From Chelatococcus sp. (GTDB lineage Bacteria > Pseudomonadota > Alphaproteobacteria > Rhizobiales > Beijerinckiaceae): DNA of 23,522 bases. Positions 6,130 to 15,000 of the stretch are shown piece after piece. Within the stretch, counting starts at the first letter, position 1, and every line of letters begins with the position of its first letter. The DNA lies in assembly GCA_003248805.1 (NCBI GenBank), contig QFQY01000066.1:1-23522 (forward strand), given 5' to 3'. The position numbers were made by a program, and so were the translations under genes. The notes beneath the pieces were generated by a model, which ran no database searches, was not told the DNA's origin, and saw nothing but the letters and a program-made list of their open reading frames with translations.

Positions 6130-7703
6130 TGTTGAATCGTCAGGGACGTCCCACCCAGGCCGGCGCGGCTGCGTCCGGGCAGCATGCGACCTTCACCGGC
6201 AACAAGGCCCTTCAGCAGGTCGAGCCGCTGATCTTCGAGATCGGCCGCACCGAGACGACCGGCGTCGACATCGAGAAACCCGGCCCGTTCCGCTCGCGCC
6301 TCGGCAAGCATGCGCGCCAGGGCGAGATCGGCCTGCCGGGGCTGACCGAGCCCGAGGCGATGCGCCATTACGTGCGCCTCAGCCAGAAGAATTACGGCAT
6401 CGACACCGGGCTCTTCCCGCTCGGCTCCTGCACGATGAAGCACAATGCCCGCCTCAACGAGAAGATGGCGCGCCTGCCGGGCTTCTCCGACGTGCACCCC
6501 CTCCAGCCGGTCTCGACCGTGCCGGGCGCGCTCGAACTGATGCTGGAGCTCGCGCGCTACCTGATGACGCTGACCGGCATGCCGGCGGTGGCGCTTTCGC
6601 CCAAGGCCGGCGCCCATGGCGAGGCCTGCGGCATGATGGCGATCAAGGCCGCGATCGCAGCCAGGGGCGAGGGCGCGACCCGCAACGTCGTTCTCGTTCC
6701 CGAATCCGCGCATGGCACCAACCCGGCGACCGCCGCGCTGATCGGCTTCTCGGTGAGGTCTGTCCCGGCCCGTCCGGACGGAACGGTCGCGGTCGAGGAC
6801 GTCAAGGCCCTGCTCGGGCCGGACATTGCCGCGATCATGCTGACGAACCCCAACACCTGCGGCATCTTCGAGCCGCAGATCGTCGAGATCGCGGCCGCCA
6901 TGCATGAGGCCGGCGCCTATTTCTACTGCGACGGCGCGAACTTCAACGCCATCGTCGGCAAGGCCCGGCCCGGCGATCTCGGCGTCGACGCCATGCATAT
7001 CAACCTGCACAAGACCTTCTCGACGCCGCATGGCGGCGGCGGCCCGGGTGCGGGTCCGGTCGTCCTGTCCGAGCGGCTGGCGCCGTTCGCCCCCGTGCCC
7101 TTCATCCATGTCGAGGACGGCGAGCCGCATCTGATCGAGACGCGCGACGAAGCGCCCGAGGGCAACGCGCCCTTCGGCCGCATGACCGCCTTCCACGGCC
7201 AGATGGGCATGTATGTCCGCGCGCTCGCCTACATGCTGAGCCACGGCTCGGACGGCATGAAGCAGGCCTCGGAGGACGCGGTGCTGAACGCCAACTACAT
7301 CCGCGCCGGCCTCAGCGATCTGATGTCGTTGCCGTTCCCGGACCATCCCTCGATGCACGAGGCGCTGTTCGACGACGAGTGGCTGAAGGGCACCGGCGTC
7401 TCGACGCTGGATTTCGCCAAGGCGATGATCGACGAGGGCTACCATCCGATGACGGTGTATTTCCCGCTCGTCGTCCATGGCGCGATGCTGATCGAGCCGA
7501 CCGAATCGGAATCGAAGGCGTCGCTCGATCTCTTCATCGCGACGCTGCGCGATCTCGCCTTCGCCGCCAAGGGCAACGACAAGGAGCGCTTCACCGCAGC
7601 TCCCCGTCACGCGCCGATGCGCCGCCTCGACGAGACCCGCGCCGCCCGCCAGCCGGTGCTGAAATGGGTCAAGCCCGAGCCGGTGGCACAGGCCGCGGAG
7701 TAG
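6129..7703 (+). CDS. gcvPB: Glycine dehydrogenase (decarboxylating) subunit 2, PLP-bearing
   Basis: C-terminal half of the split P protein and the one that binds pyridoxal phosphate. The motif HINLHKTFSTPHGGGGPGAG contains the cofactor lysine, Lys295. Other blocks are TGLFPLGSCTMKHNA, FSDVHPLQP, ESAHGTNPATA and LTNPNTCGIFE. I start it at the ATG at 6129 (524 residues) because GGAGG at 6117-6121 then has a seven-base spacing; the GTG one codon earlier would be too close. The ATG overlaps the gcvPA stop by one base. It ends the gcv operon, and a GC-rich hairpin follows 13 bases after the stop. The gene for L protein (dihydrolipoyl dehydrogenase) is not in the window. Confidence 0.97.
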   Translation: MLNRQGRPTQAGAAASGQHATFTGNKALQQVEPLIFEIGRTETTGVDIEKPGPFRSRLGKHARQGEIGLPGLTEPEAMRHYVRLSQKNYGIDTGLFPLGSCTMKHNARLNEKMARLPGFSDVHPLQPVSTVPGALELMLELARYLMTLTGMPAVALSPKAGAHGEACGMMAIKAAIAARGEGATRNVVLVPESAHGTNPATAALIGFSVRSVPARPDGTVAVEDVKALLGPDIAAIMLTNPNTCGIFEPQIVEIAAAMHEAGAYFYCDGANFNAIVGKARPGDLGVDAMHINLHKTFSTPHGGGGPGAGPVVLSERLAPFAPVPFIHVEDGEPHLIETRDEAPEGNAPFGRMTAFHGQMGMYVRALAYMLSHGSDGMKQASEDAVLNANYIRAGLSDLMSLPFPDHPSMHEALFDDEWLKGTGVSTLDFAKAMIDEGYHPMTVYFPLVVHGAMLIEPTESESKASLDLFIATLRDLAFAAKGNDKERFTAAPRHAPMRRLDETRAARQPVLKWVKPEPVAQAAE

Positions 7704-7715
7704 CCTGCCCCCCCT

Positions 7716-7741
7716 GCACCGGCGGCCTGCGCCGCCGGTGC
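7716..7741 (+). terminator. Terminator-like hairpin after gcvPB
   Basis: An 11-pair perfect stem, GCACCGGCGGC (7716-7726) with GCCGCCGGTGC (7731-7741), and a CTGC loop lies 13 bases after the gcvPB stop. No T run follows, so termination strength is uncertain; mRNA 3'-end protection is an alternative. Confidence 0.55.
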
Positions 7742-7860
7742 CCTCTGCCGCGCCGGAAACATCGCGATACGGAACTTTCGTCCTGCCTTAAGGCTTCCTT
7801 GACCATGTCCGTTGGAAGCTCGTCGCATGCGTCCCGTGCGCAGGGTGGGGTTCGTCCGTC

Positions 7861-9075
7861 ATGGCCGTGAGTTTCGTCAAGACCGCTGTCGCAGCCTTCG
7901 CGCTGTTTCTGGGCGCGTCCGCCGTCCGTGCCAACGAGCCGAGCTACGGCCCCAACACCTATGACCGGACGCTCGAGGCGCTGATCGCCTACGAGGACAT
8001 CGCCGCGCGCGGCGGCTGGGTGCCGTTGCCGGGATCGGTCTCCGCCCTGAAGCCGGACTCGCAGGGCCCCGATGTCGTCGCGCTCAAGAAGCGGCTGCTG
8101 CTCAGCGGGGATCTCGCCGCCGCCGATCTGCCCGGAGACGTCTACGACAACGCGGTCGTCGAGGCGGTGAAGCGCTTCCAGCTCCGCCACGGCCTGTCCG
8201 ATCTCGGCACCGTCGGCAGGTTGACGCTGAAGGCCATGAACGTCCCGGTCGAGACGCGCCTGAACCAGCTCACCGCGACGCTGGAGCGCCTGAAGGGCAA
8301 CGGCTTCTCCTTCGCGGAGCGCTATGTCGTCGTGAACATTCCCGGCGCCAGCGTGGAGGCGATCGAGAACGGCGCCGTCCAGCGCCGGCACAAGGCCGTC
8401 GTCGGCCGGCCCGACAGGCCCTCGCCGGTGCTGCAGGCCAACATCACCTCGGTCAATCTGAACCCGTACTGGACGGTGCCGACCTCGATCGTGAAGGCCG
8501 ACATCATTCCGCATATGCGCCAGGACCCGGGTTTCGTCGCCAAGTCGAACATGAAGCTGCTCGGAGCCGAGAATCGCGAGATCGAGCCGGCGAGCGTGAA
8601 CTGGGCGACGCTGAAATCGCCCTATTTCACCGTGCGCCAGGAGCCCGGCCCGACGAACTCGCTCGGCCAGATGAAGATCGACATGCCCAACAGCGAGGCT
8701 GTCTATCTCCACGACACGCCCAAGAAGAGCCTGTTCCGCAACGATGTGCGCTTCAACTCCTCGGGCTGCGCCCGCGTGGAGGGCGTGCGCGAGCTCGGCG
8801 CGTGGCTGCTCGAGGGCACGGAATGGACGATGCCCGCGATCGAGGCCGAGATCGAGAAGGGCGAGCGCAAGAACATCGCGCTGAAGAAGCCGGTGCCGGT
8901 CGCCTGGGTCTACCTGACCGGCTGGCAGGGCGCCGACGGCATGGTCCAGTTCCGCGAGGATATCTATGGCCTCGATACGCCGCAGGGCATCGTGACCTCG
9001 ACGATCGTGCCCCGCCGGAAGAAGCCGGCGACCGCCGTCGGCGAGGCTCTCCCTCCCTCCCGTCCGACGCTGTAG
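7861..9075 (+). CDS. Secreted L,D-transpeptidase with peptidoglycan-binding domain
   Basis: A 404-residue periplasmic cell-wall enzyme of the YkuD / ErfK superfamily, closest in layout to the larger YcbB-like members. These make 3-3 cross-links between peptide stems or attach proteins to peptidoglycan. A signal peptide (basic start, hydrophobic run, ASAVRAN near residue 24) leads to a peptidoglycan-binding repeat at about residues 65-125 (QGPDVVALKKRLL ... AVKRFQLRHGL). The catalytic YkuD domain spans about 150-340 and carries His284 (YLHDTP) and the nucleophile Cys303 in NSSGCARVEGV. The C-terminal tail has YLTGWQGADGMVQFREDIYG, typical of this subgroup. The ATG has GGTGGGG about ten bases upstream. 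It stands alone between two hairpins, so it is probably its own transcript. Hyphomicrobiales rely heavily on L,D-cross-links, but its specific reaction cannot be read from sequence. Confidence 0.92.
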   Translation: MAVSFVKTAVAAFALFLGASAVRANEPSYGPNTYDRTLEALIAYEDIAARGGWVPLPGSVSALKPDSQGPDVVALKKRLLLSGDLAAADLPGDVYDNAVVEAVKRFQLRHGLSDLGTVGRLTLKAMNVPVETRLNQLTATLERLKGNGFSFAERYVVVNIPGASVEAIENGAVQRRHKAVVGRPDRPSPVLQANITSVNLNPYWTVPTSIVKADIIPHMRQDPGFVAKSNMKLLGAENREIEPASVNWATLKSPYFTVRQEPGPTNSLGQMKIDMPNSEAVYLHDTPKKSLFRNDVRFNSSGCARVEGVRELGAWLLEGTEWTMPAIEAEIEKGERKNIALKKPVPVAWVYLTGWQGADGMVQFREDIYGLDTPQGIVTSTIVPRRKKPATAVGEALPPSRPTL

Positions 9076-9090
9076 CGGCGCAGCCGGGCC

Positions 9091-9142
9091 GCCAAAACGG
9101 AAACGCCGCGATCCGGGAGGATCGCGGCGTTTCCGTTTTGGC
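9091..9142. terminator. Bidirectional intrinsic terminator, perfect 24-bp stem
   Basis: Bases 9091-9114 and 9119-9142 are exact inverse copies around a GGGA loop. The GC-rich core of the stem is flanked by an AAAA block on the left and a TTTT block on the right, so on either strand the hairpin ends in a T run. It lies between the convergent L,D-transpeptidase gene (ending 9075) and atpF (ending 9173), which is where a shared terminator is expected. Confidence 0.92.
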
Positions 9143-9172
9143 TTGGTAAGGCGCGCGAGAGGCGCAGAACTC

Positions 9173-9649
9173 TCAGTTCAGCCGGGACTTGATGTCCTCG
9201 AGACCGGCGGCGAAGGCGGCATCGCCGCCCTTGCCGGCCATCTGGCCGCGCAGGATGGTCTCGGCGGCCTTGGTGGCCGCCTCCGCAGCCGCGGCGCGAA
9301 CCTCGGCCTCGGCCTGGCTTTCGGCGAGCGCGATCTTGTCCTGCGCCGCCTTGGTCCGGCGCGCGACGAAATCGGTGAGCTTCGCCTCGGCTTCCTCGGA
9401 GAGGCGCTTGGCCTCGTCCTTTGCCGACGCGACGATCTCGGCGGCCTCGGCCTCCGCGGCCTTCCGCTTCGCCTCGTACTCGGCGAGCAGCTTCTCGGCC
9501 TCGTGACGCAGGCGGCGCGCTTCGGCGAGCTCCTGCGCGACCTTCTCGCCGCGGGCATCGAGCCCGGCGACGATTTTCTTGGGCACGCCGAACTTCAGCA
9601 GCAGGCCCACGAAGACGAGGAAGGCGATGCCGACCCAGAAAGTGTCCAT
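9173..9649 (-). CDS. atpF: ATP synthase F0 subunit b
   Basis: One of two b-type peripheral stalk proteins that hold the F1 head against rotation. The 158-residue protein has one N-terminal membrane helix (FWVGIAFLVFVGLLLKFGVP) followed by a long charged, alanine-rich helix predicted to pair with b'. The start ATG has an ideal AGGAGGAA site that overlaps the stop of the b' gene ten bases upstream, so translation is coupled. It is the last gene of the operon, and the bidirectional terminator follows 31 bases after the stop. Hyphomicrobiales typically carry this b'/b pair instead of a b homodimer. The F1 genes are not in the window, as is usual for alphaproteobacteria. Confidence 0.95.
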   Translation of the reverse strand: MDTFWVGIAFLVFVGLLLKFGVPKKIVAGLDARGEKVAQELAEARRLRHEAEKLLAEYEAKRKAAEAEAAEIVASAKDEAKRLSEEAEAKLTDFVARRTKAAQDKIALAESQAEAEVRAAAAEAATKAAETILRGQMAGKGGDAAFAAGLEDIKSRLN

Positions 9650-9659
9650 CGGTTCCTCC

Positions 9660-10271
9660 TCAGCCCTGCGCCAGGGCCTTGTCGACCGCTTCCGTCGCCT
9701 CGGCGGCGCTGGGAGCCTGGCCGCCGAGCTTCGTCACGATCGCGATCGCGATGTCGCTGCCGAGGCCGCGAACGTTCGACATGGCCTTCGCCTTGGTGTC
9801 GGCGATGGCGGTCTCGGACGCAGCGAGCTTGGCGGCGAGATCGGCCTCGACCGTGTGGCGACGCGCGTCGGAAGCCTTGGCTCCCGCGTCGCGTGCGGTC
9901 TGGGCGATGGCCTGCGCGTTCGCACGCGCTTCCGTCAGGGCCTTCTCATAGGCCTGCGCCGTTTCCTCGGCGCTGGCCTGCATCGCGGCCGCCTGGTCGA
10001 GGTCGCGCGCGATCGTCTTCGAGCGCTCCTCAAGGATGGCGCCGACGCGCGGCAGCGCGATCGTCGACATCAACCAGTAGAGCACGCCGAAGCTGATCGC
10101 GAGCCAGAAGAGCTGGCCCGAGAACGTGCTGACGTCGAAGGGCGGAAAGGCCGCCTTCTCGCCGGTGAGCGGCGGGTTCGAGGCCTGCGCCGCGCCCGCT
10201 GCGAGCGAGGCGGCGATGGCCAGGGTCCCGGCCCATCCGCGTCCGACGAATCCTGAAGATCGAACCGGCAT
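9660..10271 (-). CDS. ATP synthase F0 subunit b' (second b-type stalk subunit)
   Basis: Divergent b-type subunit that forms the peripheral stalk with the b protein encoded next; sometimes named atpG or atpF2. I start it at the ATG at 10271 (203 residues), with GAAAGG about six bases upstream; an upstream in-frame start at 10325 would add 18 residues without a ribosome site. The N-terminus has an extra hydrophobic stretch (GWAGTLAIAASLAAGAAQAS) that looks like a cleavable signal, then a Pro-rich segment and the true membrane anchor (FSGQLFWLAISFGVLYWLMS). The stalk helix follows, starting PRVGAILEERSKTIARDL. The family pattern of GALPQL-like Arg/Val after the helix is matched by LPRVGAILEER. 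It lies between atpE and atpF in one operon. Confidence 0.92.
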   Translation of the reverse strand: MPVRSSGFVGRGWAGTLAIAASLAAGAAQASNPPLTGEKAAFPPFDVSTFSGQLFWLAISFGVLYWLMSTIALPRVGAILEERSKTIARDLDQAAAMQASAEETAQAYEKALTEARANAQAIAQTARDAGAKASDARRHTVEADLAAKLAASETAIADTKAKAMSNVRGLGSDIAIAIVTKLGGQAPSAAEATEAVDKALAQG

Positions 10272-10354
10272 GGAATGCCTTTCAGCGAGAATGACGGTAG
10301 CCGCGCCCCGGCCGGCCGAAGCCACGGGGCGCGACGAGTGTCGGCTCGCGGACG

Positions 10355-10582
10355 TCAGACCACGAAGAGCAGGACGAGCGCGACGACGAAGGCGAAGATG
10401 CCCAGGCCTTCGGCGAGCGCCGCGCCGATGAAGGCGCGCGGGAACTGGCCGTCGGCGGCCGAGGGGTTGCGCAGCGCGCCGGAGAGGAAGTTGCCGAAGA
10501 TGGTGCCGACGCCGATGGCGGCGAGGCCCATGCCGAGCGAGGCGAGGCCGGCGCCGATGAACTTGGCTGCAACAGGATCCAT
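10355..10582 (-). CDS. atpE: ATP synthase F0 subunit c (rotor ring)
   Basis: Proteolipid that forms the proton-driven rotor ring in the inner membrane. The 75-residue protein is two membrane helices joined by a polar loop containing RNP (residues 38-40). The first helix is glycine/alanine rich (GAGLASLGMGLAAIGVG). The proton-carrying carboxylate is Glu58 in AALAEGLGIFAF; none of the residues that mark sodium-binding rings stand next to it, so proton use is expected. The ATG at 10582 has GGAGAG about nine bases upstream. It is the third gene of the F0 operon, after atpB by 66 bases. Confidence 0.97.
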   Translation of the reverse strand: MDPVAAKFIGAGLASLGMGLAAIGVGTIFGNFLSGALRNPSAADGQFPRAFIGAALAEGLGIFAFVVALVLLFVV

Positions 10583-10648
10583 GGTTTTTCTCTCCAGTGT
10601 GGAACCGTAACGAAGGGGGGATGAACTCTCGCGCGCTCTGCCCTGGCC

Positions 10649-11413
10649 TCAGTGGCCAGGATGAAGAGCGTCGTTGAGATAGACGCAGGTCAGGATCGCG
10701 AAGACATAGGCCTGCAGGAAGGCGACGAGGAACTCCAGCGCCGTCAGCGCCACGGCGAGCAGCAGCGGCAGCGGAGCCACGAGGTAGCCCACGGTGCCGC
10801 CCGCGGCCAGCAGCGCCACGACGAAGCCGCCGAAGACCTTCAGCGCGATGTGGCCGGCCAGCATGTTGCCGAACAGACGAAGCGACAGCGAGATCGGCCG
10901 CGAGACGAAGGAGACCGCCTCGATCAGGACCATGAAGGGCAGCAGCCAGCCGGGCACGCCCGACGGCACGAACAGGCCGAAGAAATGGCTGCCGTGCTTG
11001 ACGATGCCATAGACCAGCACGACGCCGATGACGAGGAAGGCGAAGGCGGCCGTCACGATGATGTGGCTGGTGACGGTGAACGAGCCCGGGATCATGCCGA
11101 GCATGTTCGCCGTCAGCACGAACATGAAGAGCGAGAAGACGAAGGGGAAGAACTTCATGCCTTCCTTGCCCATCACGCCCGTGACGGTGGAGGCGACGAA
11201 TTCGTAGATGATCTCTGCGAGCGACTGCAGGCGGCCGGGAACGACGGCGCGCTGGCTCGAGCCATAGATCATGATGACCGAGATCACCGCGATGATGGCG
11301 GCCATCAGCAGCGAGGAATTGGTGAAGGACAGGTCGAGACCGAACGGCCGCAAGCCGACGATCGGCTTGATCTCGAATTGGTGGATCGGGTCGATTCCGC
11401 CGCCGGCCGCCAT
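10649..11413 (-). CDS. atpB: ATP synthase F0 subunit a (proton channel)
   Basis: Stator membrane protein that provides the half-channels for protons next to the c ring. The 254-residue length is normal. It opens with DPIHQFEIKPI, as in other alphaproteobacteria, and has five to six hydrophobic segments. The essential arginine is Arg179 in SLSLRLFGNMLAGH, the most conserved stretch of the family, and the last helices contain LEFLVAFLQAYVFAILTCVYLNDALH. The ATG at 11413 has AAGGGG about eight bases upstream and follows atpI by 35 bases on the same strand. Its C-terminus ends in HPGH, just before the spacer to atpE. Confidence 0.97.
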   Translation of the reverse strand: MAAGGGIDPIHQFEIKPIVGLRPFGLDLSFTNSSLLMAAIIAVISVIMIYGSSQRAVVPGRLQSLAEIIYEFVASTVTGVMGKEGMKFFPFVFSLFMFVLTANMLGMIPGSFTVTSHIIVTAAFAFLVIGVVLVYGIVKHGSHFFGLFVPSGVPGWLLPFMVLIEAVSFVSRPISLSLRLFGNMLAGHIALKVFGGFVVALLAAGGTVGYLVAPLPLLLAVALTALEFLVAFLQAYVFAILTCVYLNDALHPGH

Positions 11414-11448
11414 GTCCTAGCCCCTTGTCGGCGGCCGGATGGCCGCCA

Positions 11449-11799
11449 TCACGTTCGTCTGTCCGGCCCGCGGGCTCCCGAGGTGGGGCGCGAACCGAGC
11501 CGATAGACGGATCTCAGACCGGCCACCATGCCGAGCGCCAGAAAGGCGATCAGCAGGAACGGGGACGTTCCGAGCCAGCGATCCCCCAGATACCCGATCA
11601 GGGCACCCGCGATGATGCCGCCCGCGAGATCGGTGGCAGCGCGAAATCCCGAAGACATGGCGCCCGCAAGCGCGTTGTCCGGCCCGGCCGGACCTGCGCC
11701 CGGCTTGTCGCCCGCCTCGGCCCGCCCGAGGGCGGATTTCAGCGAGTCCAGTCTTGCGCGCAACTCCGAGTCCGAGGCGTTCTTATCGGGTTCCGACAT
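11449..11799 (-). CDS. atpI: ATP synthase accessory protein AtpI
   Basis: Small membrane protein that helps assemble the c ring in some bacteria and is usually dispensable. I start it at the ATG at 11799 (MSEPDKNASDSELRARL, 116 residues), with GAGAGAGGG about nine bases upstream. A longer frame from 11877 would add an unlikely Gly/Arg leader. The N-terminal half is polar, with a short Leu/Arg-rich helix. Two membrane helices follow (LAGGIIAGALIGYLGDRWLG and PFLLIAFLALGMVAGLRSVYRL), with the family's G-x3-G-x5-D pattern in the first. It is the first gene of the F0 operon. Confidence 0.88.
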   Translation of the reverse strand: MSEPDKNASDSELRARLDSLKSALGRAEAGDKPGAGPAGPDNALAGAMSSGFRAATDLAGGIIAGALIGYLGDRWLGTSPFLLIAFLALGMVAGLRSVYRLGSRPTSGARGPDRRT

Positions 11800-11899
11800 G
11801 GCGTTTGGCCCTCTCTCTCTCGTGACATGGCCACGACCGAGTGAAAAACCACCCCCGCCACGTTCGGACCCGCGCATCGAGCCGTCGTCAGCACGGCCT

Positions 11900-11928
11900 C
11901 CTTTATTGCCCGTCCCCTATGCTGTCAA
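11900..11928 (-). promoter_or_regulatory. Promoter of the ATP synthase F0 operon
   Basis: On the minus strand a perfect TTGACA (11928-11923) is followed after 17 bases by TAAAGG (11905-11900). The start would be about 95 bases before atpI. The -35 is convincing; the -10 keeps three of six consensus bases. Confidence 0.6.
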
Positions 11929-11980
11929 GGCAGGTCGGATCGGGTTAAGGTATTGGAATAGTTCGATATTCGGCCTGGAT

Positions 11981-12023
11981 GCGACAATCTTGCCGCAATG
12001 CGGGGGCGATTGTGGCATTTTTT
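11981..12023 (+). terminator. Hairpin with T run abutting the smc stop, plus orientation
   Basis: GCGACAATC (11981-11989) and GATTGTGGC (12008-12016) pair at eight of nine positions, with a smaller CCGC / GCGG hairpin inside. ATTTTTT follows at 12017-12023. Read on the plus strand this looks like an intrinsic terminator, although no plus-strand gene lies here. Read from smc it has no T run. It could block antisense transcription into smc, or be chance. Confidence 0.35.
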
Positions 12024-15000
12024 CAGCCGGCCTCGCGGATGCGTTCGGCCGTGGCGAGGTCGACGGAGACCATCAGGCTGACGCCGCGCTCCGCCATGGT
12101 GACGCCGAAGAGGCGCTCCATGCGCGCCATGGTGATCGGGTTGTGGGTGATCAGGATGAAGCGCGTCTGCGTCGAGCGCGCCATCTCCTGCAGCAGGTCG
12201 CAGTAGCGCTCGACATTGGCGTCGTCGAGCGGGGCGTCGACCTCGTCGAGCACGCAGATCGGCGCGGGGTTGGTCAGGAAGACGGCGAAGATCAGGGCGA
12301 TGGCGGTCAGCGCCTGTTCACCGCCGGAGAGCAGGGTCATCACCTGCGGCTTCTTGCCTGGAGGCCGCGCGAAGATCTCGAGCCCCGCTTCGAGCGGGTC
12401 TTCCGCATCGACCAGCTTGAGCTCGGCCGTGCCGCCGCCGAAGAGCACGCCGAACAGCCGCTGGAACTGCTCCTGCACGATCTCGAAGGCGGCGAGCAGC
12501 CGCTCGCGCCCCTCGCGGTTGAGTGCGCCGATCGCCTGGCGCAGGCGCCGGATCGCCTCGGCCAGATCCTCGCGCTCGGTCGCGAGCCCCTCGCGCTTGC
12601 CCTTGACCTCCGCGAGTTCGTCCTCGGCGCGCAGATTGACCGCGCCCAGCCGCTCGCGCTCGCCCTTGAGGCCCGAGAGCCGGCGCTCGACGATCTCGGT
12701 GTCGGGCGGTGCCGTCCCGGGCGCGAGTCCCGCCAGTGACGGCAGGCCCTCGACGCCGGTCTCCAGCCCGTCCTCGATCTGGCGCGTCACGTCGGCGACG
12801 CGCTGTCGCGCCGCCTCCAGCCGGGCCTCGGCCGAGGCCCGCTGCTCGCGTGCGCCCGAAAGCGCCTCCAGCGCGGCCCGCGCCAGCTTGTCGGCCTCCG
12901 CCAGGCGTGTTTCGCCGGCCGCCAGGGCATCGGCGGCCCCGCGCCTCGCGGCTTCCGCGGCCTCGATTTCGGCGAGCAGGCGTCGCCGCTCGGTCAGGAA
13001 GGTGTCGGGAGCGTCGAGCAGCGCGGCGCGCTCTTCTTCCAGCGTTGCGATGCGCCGGCGCGTCTCGTCCGAGGCCTGCGCGCCGGAAGCCGCGCGCTCG
13101 CGCCAGGCCGTGATCTCGCTGGTGATGGCCGTGCGGCGTCGCGCTCTCAGTTCGGCTTCCCGCGCGAGCGTCTGGGTCCGCGCCCGTGCGTCCGAGGCCG
13201 CGACACGCCGCTCGCCGAGCACGACGCGCGCGTTGAGCAGCATGTTTTCCAGCGCAGCGGAAGGTTCGAGCCCGGCCAGCGCCTGCTCCTGCTCGGCCGC
13301 CTGCGCGGCCGCTTCCGCCGAGGCCTGGCCCAGGCGTTCGATCGCTTCCGCCAGCGCCGAGCGCCTGGCCGCGGTTTCGGCAGCCCGGCGCTCGGCGGCG
13401 GCGAACCGCTCGCGCGCCTGGTCGAGCTGGCGCCGCGCCTGACGGACGCCCTCGAGCGCCGTCGCCTCGGCCTGGCCGGCGGCCTTCGCCGCCTGCGCGG
13501 CGTCATCCAGCCCGGCACGGGCGGCGTCCGCCGCCTTGCGCGCCTCCTCGAACAGGCGTTCCAGCTCGCCGAGCCGGTTGCGCTCGGCGAGCCTGCGGGC
13601 GGCCGGGGAGGGCGCCTCGGCCGCGCTCGTCAGCCCGTCCCAGCGCCAGATGTCGCCTTCCCGCGAGACCAGCCTCTGGCCGGGGCGCAGCAATCCGCGC
13701 AGCTTCGGGCCGTCCTCCCGCGCGACGATACCGATCTGCGCGAGCCGTCGCGCCAGCGCGGGGGGCGCCGTCACATGGCGGGCGAGCGGATCGGCGTCGC
13801 CGGGCAGCGCCGCGTCCTGCGCGCCGGTTCCGGTGTCGAGCCAATGCGTCGGGGCGGCGGCGTCGGTCGCGGCGTCGAGATCGTCGCCCAGCGCCGCCGC
13901 CAGCGCGACCTCGTAGCCCCTGGCGACGGTGATCGCGTCCAGCACCGGCGCCCAGCGCCCGCCGGCTGCCGGAGCGAGCAGCTTGCGCAAGGTCCTGATC
14001 TCGGTGTCGAGGCGTTGCGCGGCCCGGTCGGCCTCCGCGAGAGGCGCGCGCAGGGCGTTTTCCCGATCGCGCGCGGCGGACAGGGCCGTGCGCGCCGCCG
14101 CGGCCGCGGCATCGGCCGCCGTCATCGCGGCTTCACCGGCGGTCAGCGCCTCGCGCAGCGCGTCGAGCGGGGTCGCGGCGCTCGCGGCATCGAGCGCCGC
14201 CTGCTCGCGCAGCAGCCGCTCGCGCTCGGAACTCGCGCGCGATTCGCGCTCTCGCGCCTCGCGCAGCGTCCGCTCCAGGGCACCGCGCCGTGCCGCGATC
14301 TCCGAAAGCGCGGCCTGCGCCGCGACATGCTCGGCCTCGGCCGCCGCGAGCAGTCCCTCGGCTTCCGTCAGCGCCGCCCCGGCGGACTGCGCGGCGGCGG
14401 CCGCGCTTTCGCCCTCCTGCTTCAGGGCGCTCTCCTCCTGCGCGAGCCTGTCGAGGCTCGTCGCGGCGTCGCGCCCGAGGCTCTCCTGCCGCGCGAGGTC
14501 GCCGTGCAACTCCGTGAGGCGCTTCCCGAGCTCCTCGGTGCGCTGCTTCGCCCGCCTGTTTTCGGCCTCGATCTCGTCGAGCCCGCGCTTGAGCCTGACG
14601 AGTGCCGCCGCCGCCGCCGCCTCGCCCTCGCGCAACGGCGGCAATTCATGCGCGGCGACCGCCTGATGCCTGGCGGCCTGGGCCTGCGTGCCGGTCCTGT
14701 CTGCGACGGCGCGGACGGCTTCTTCCAGCGCGCGGGCGGCCTGTGCCTCCTGCGCCTGCGCCTCGCGATGGACGATCAGCGCCAGCGTCGCCTCGGCCCG
14801 GCGGATATCCGCCGCCAGACTGCGATAGCGCGAGGCCTGTCGCGCCTGCCGCTGCAACGCCTCGATCTGCCCGTCGATCTCGCCGAGCACGTCCTCCAGC
14901 CGGGTCAGGTTCTCCTCGGCGCCGCGCAGGCGCAGCTCCGCCTCGTGGCGGCGGCTGTAGAGCCCGGCGATGCCGGCGGCGTCCTCCAGGATGCGCCGGC

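Noticed and set aside
7799..7827. TTGACC upstream of the L,D-transpeptidase gene as a promoter
   Set aside because: The bases at the expected -10 position (around GTCGCA) do not resemble a -10 element.
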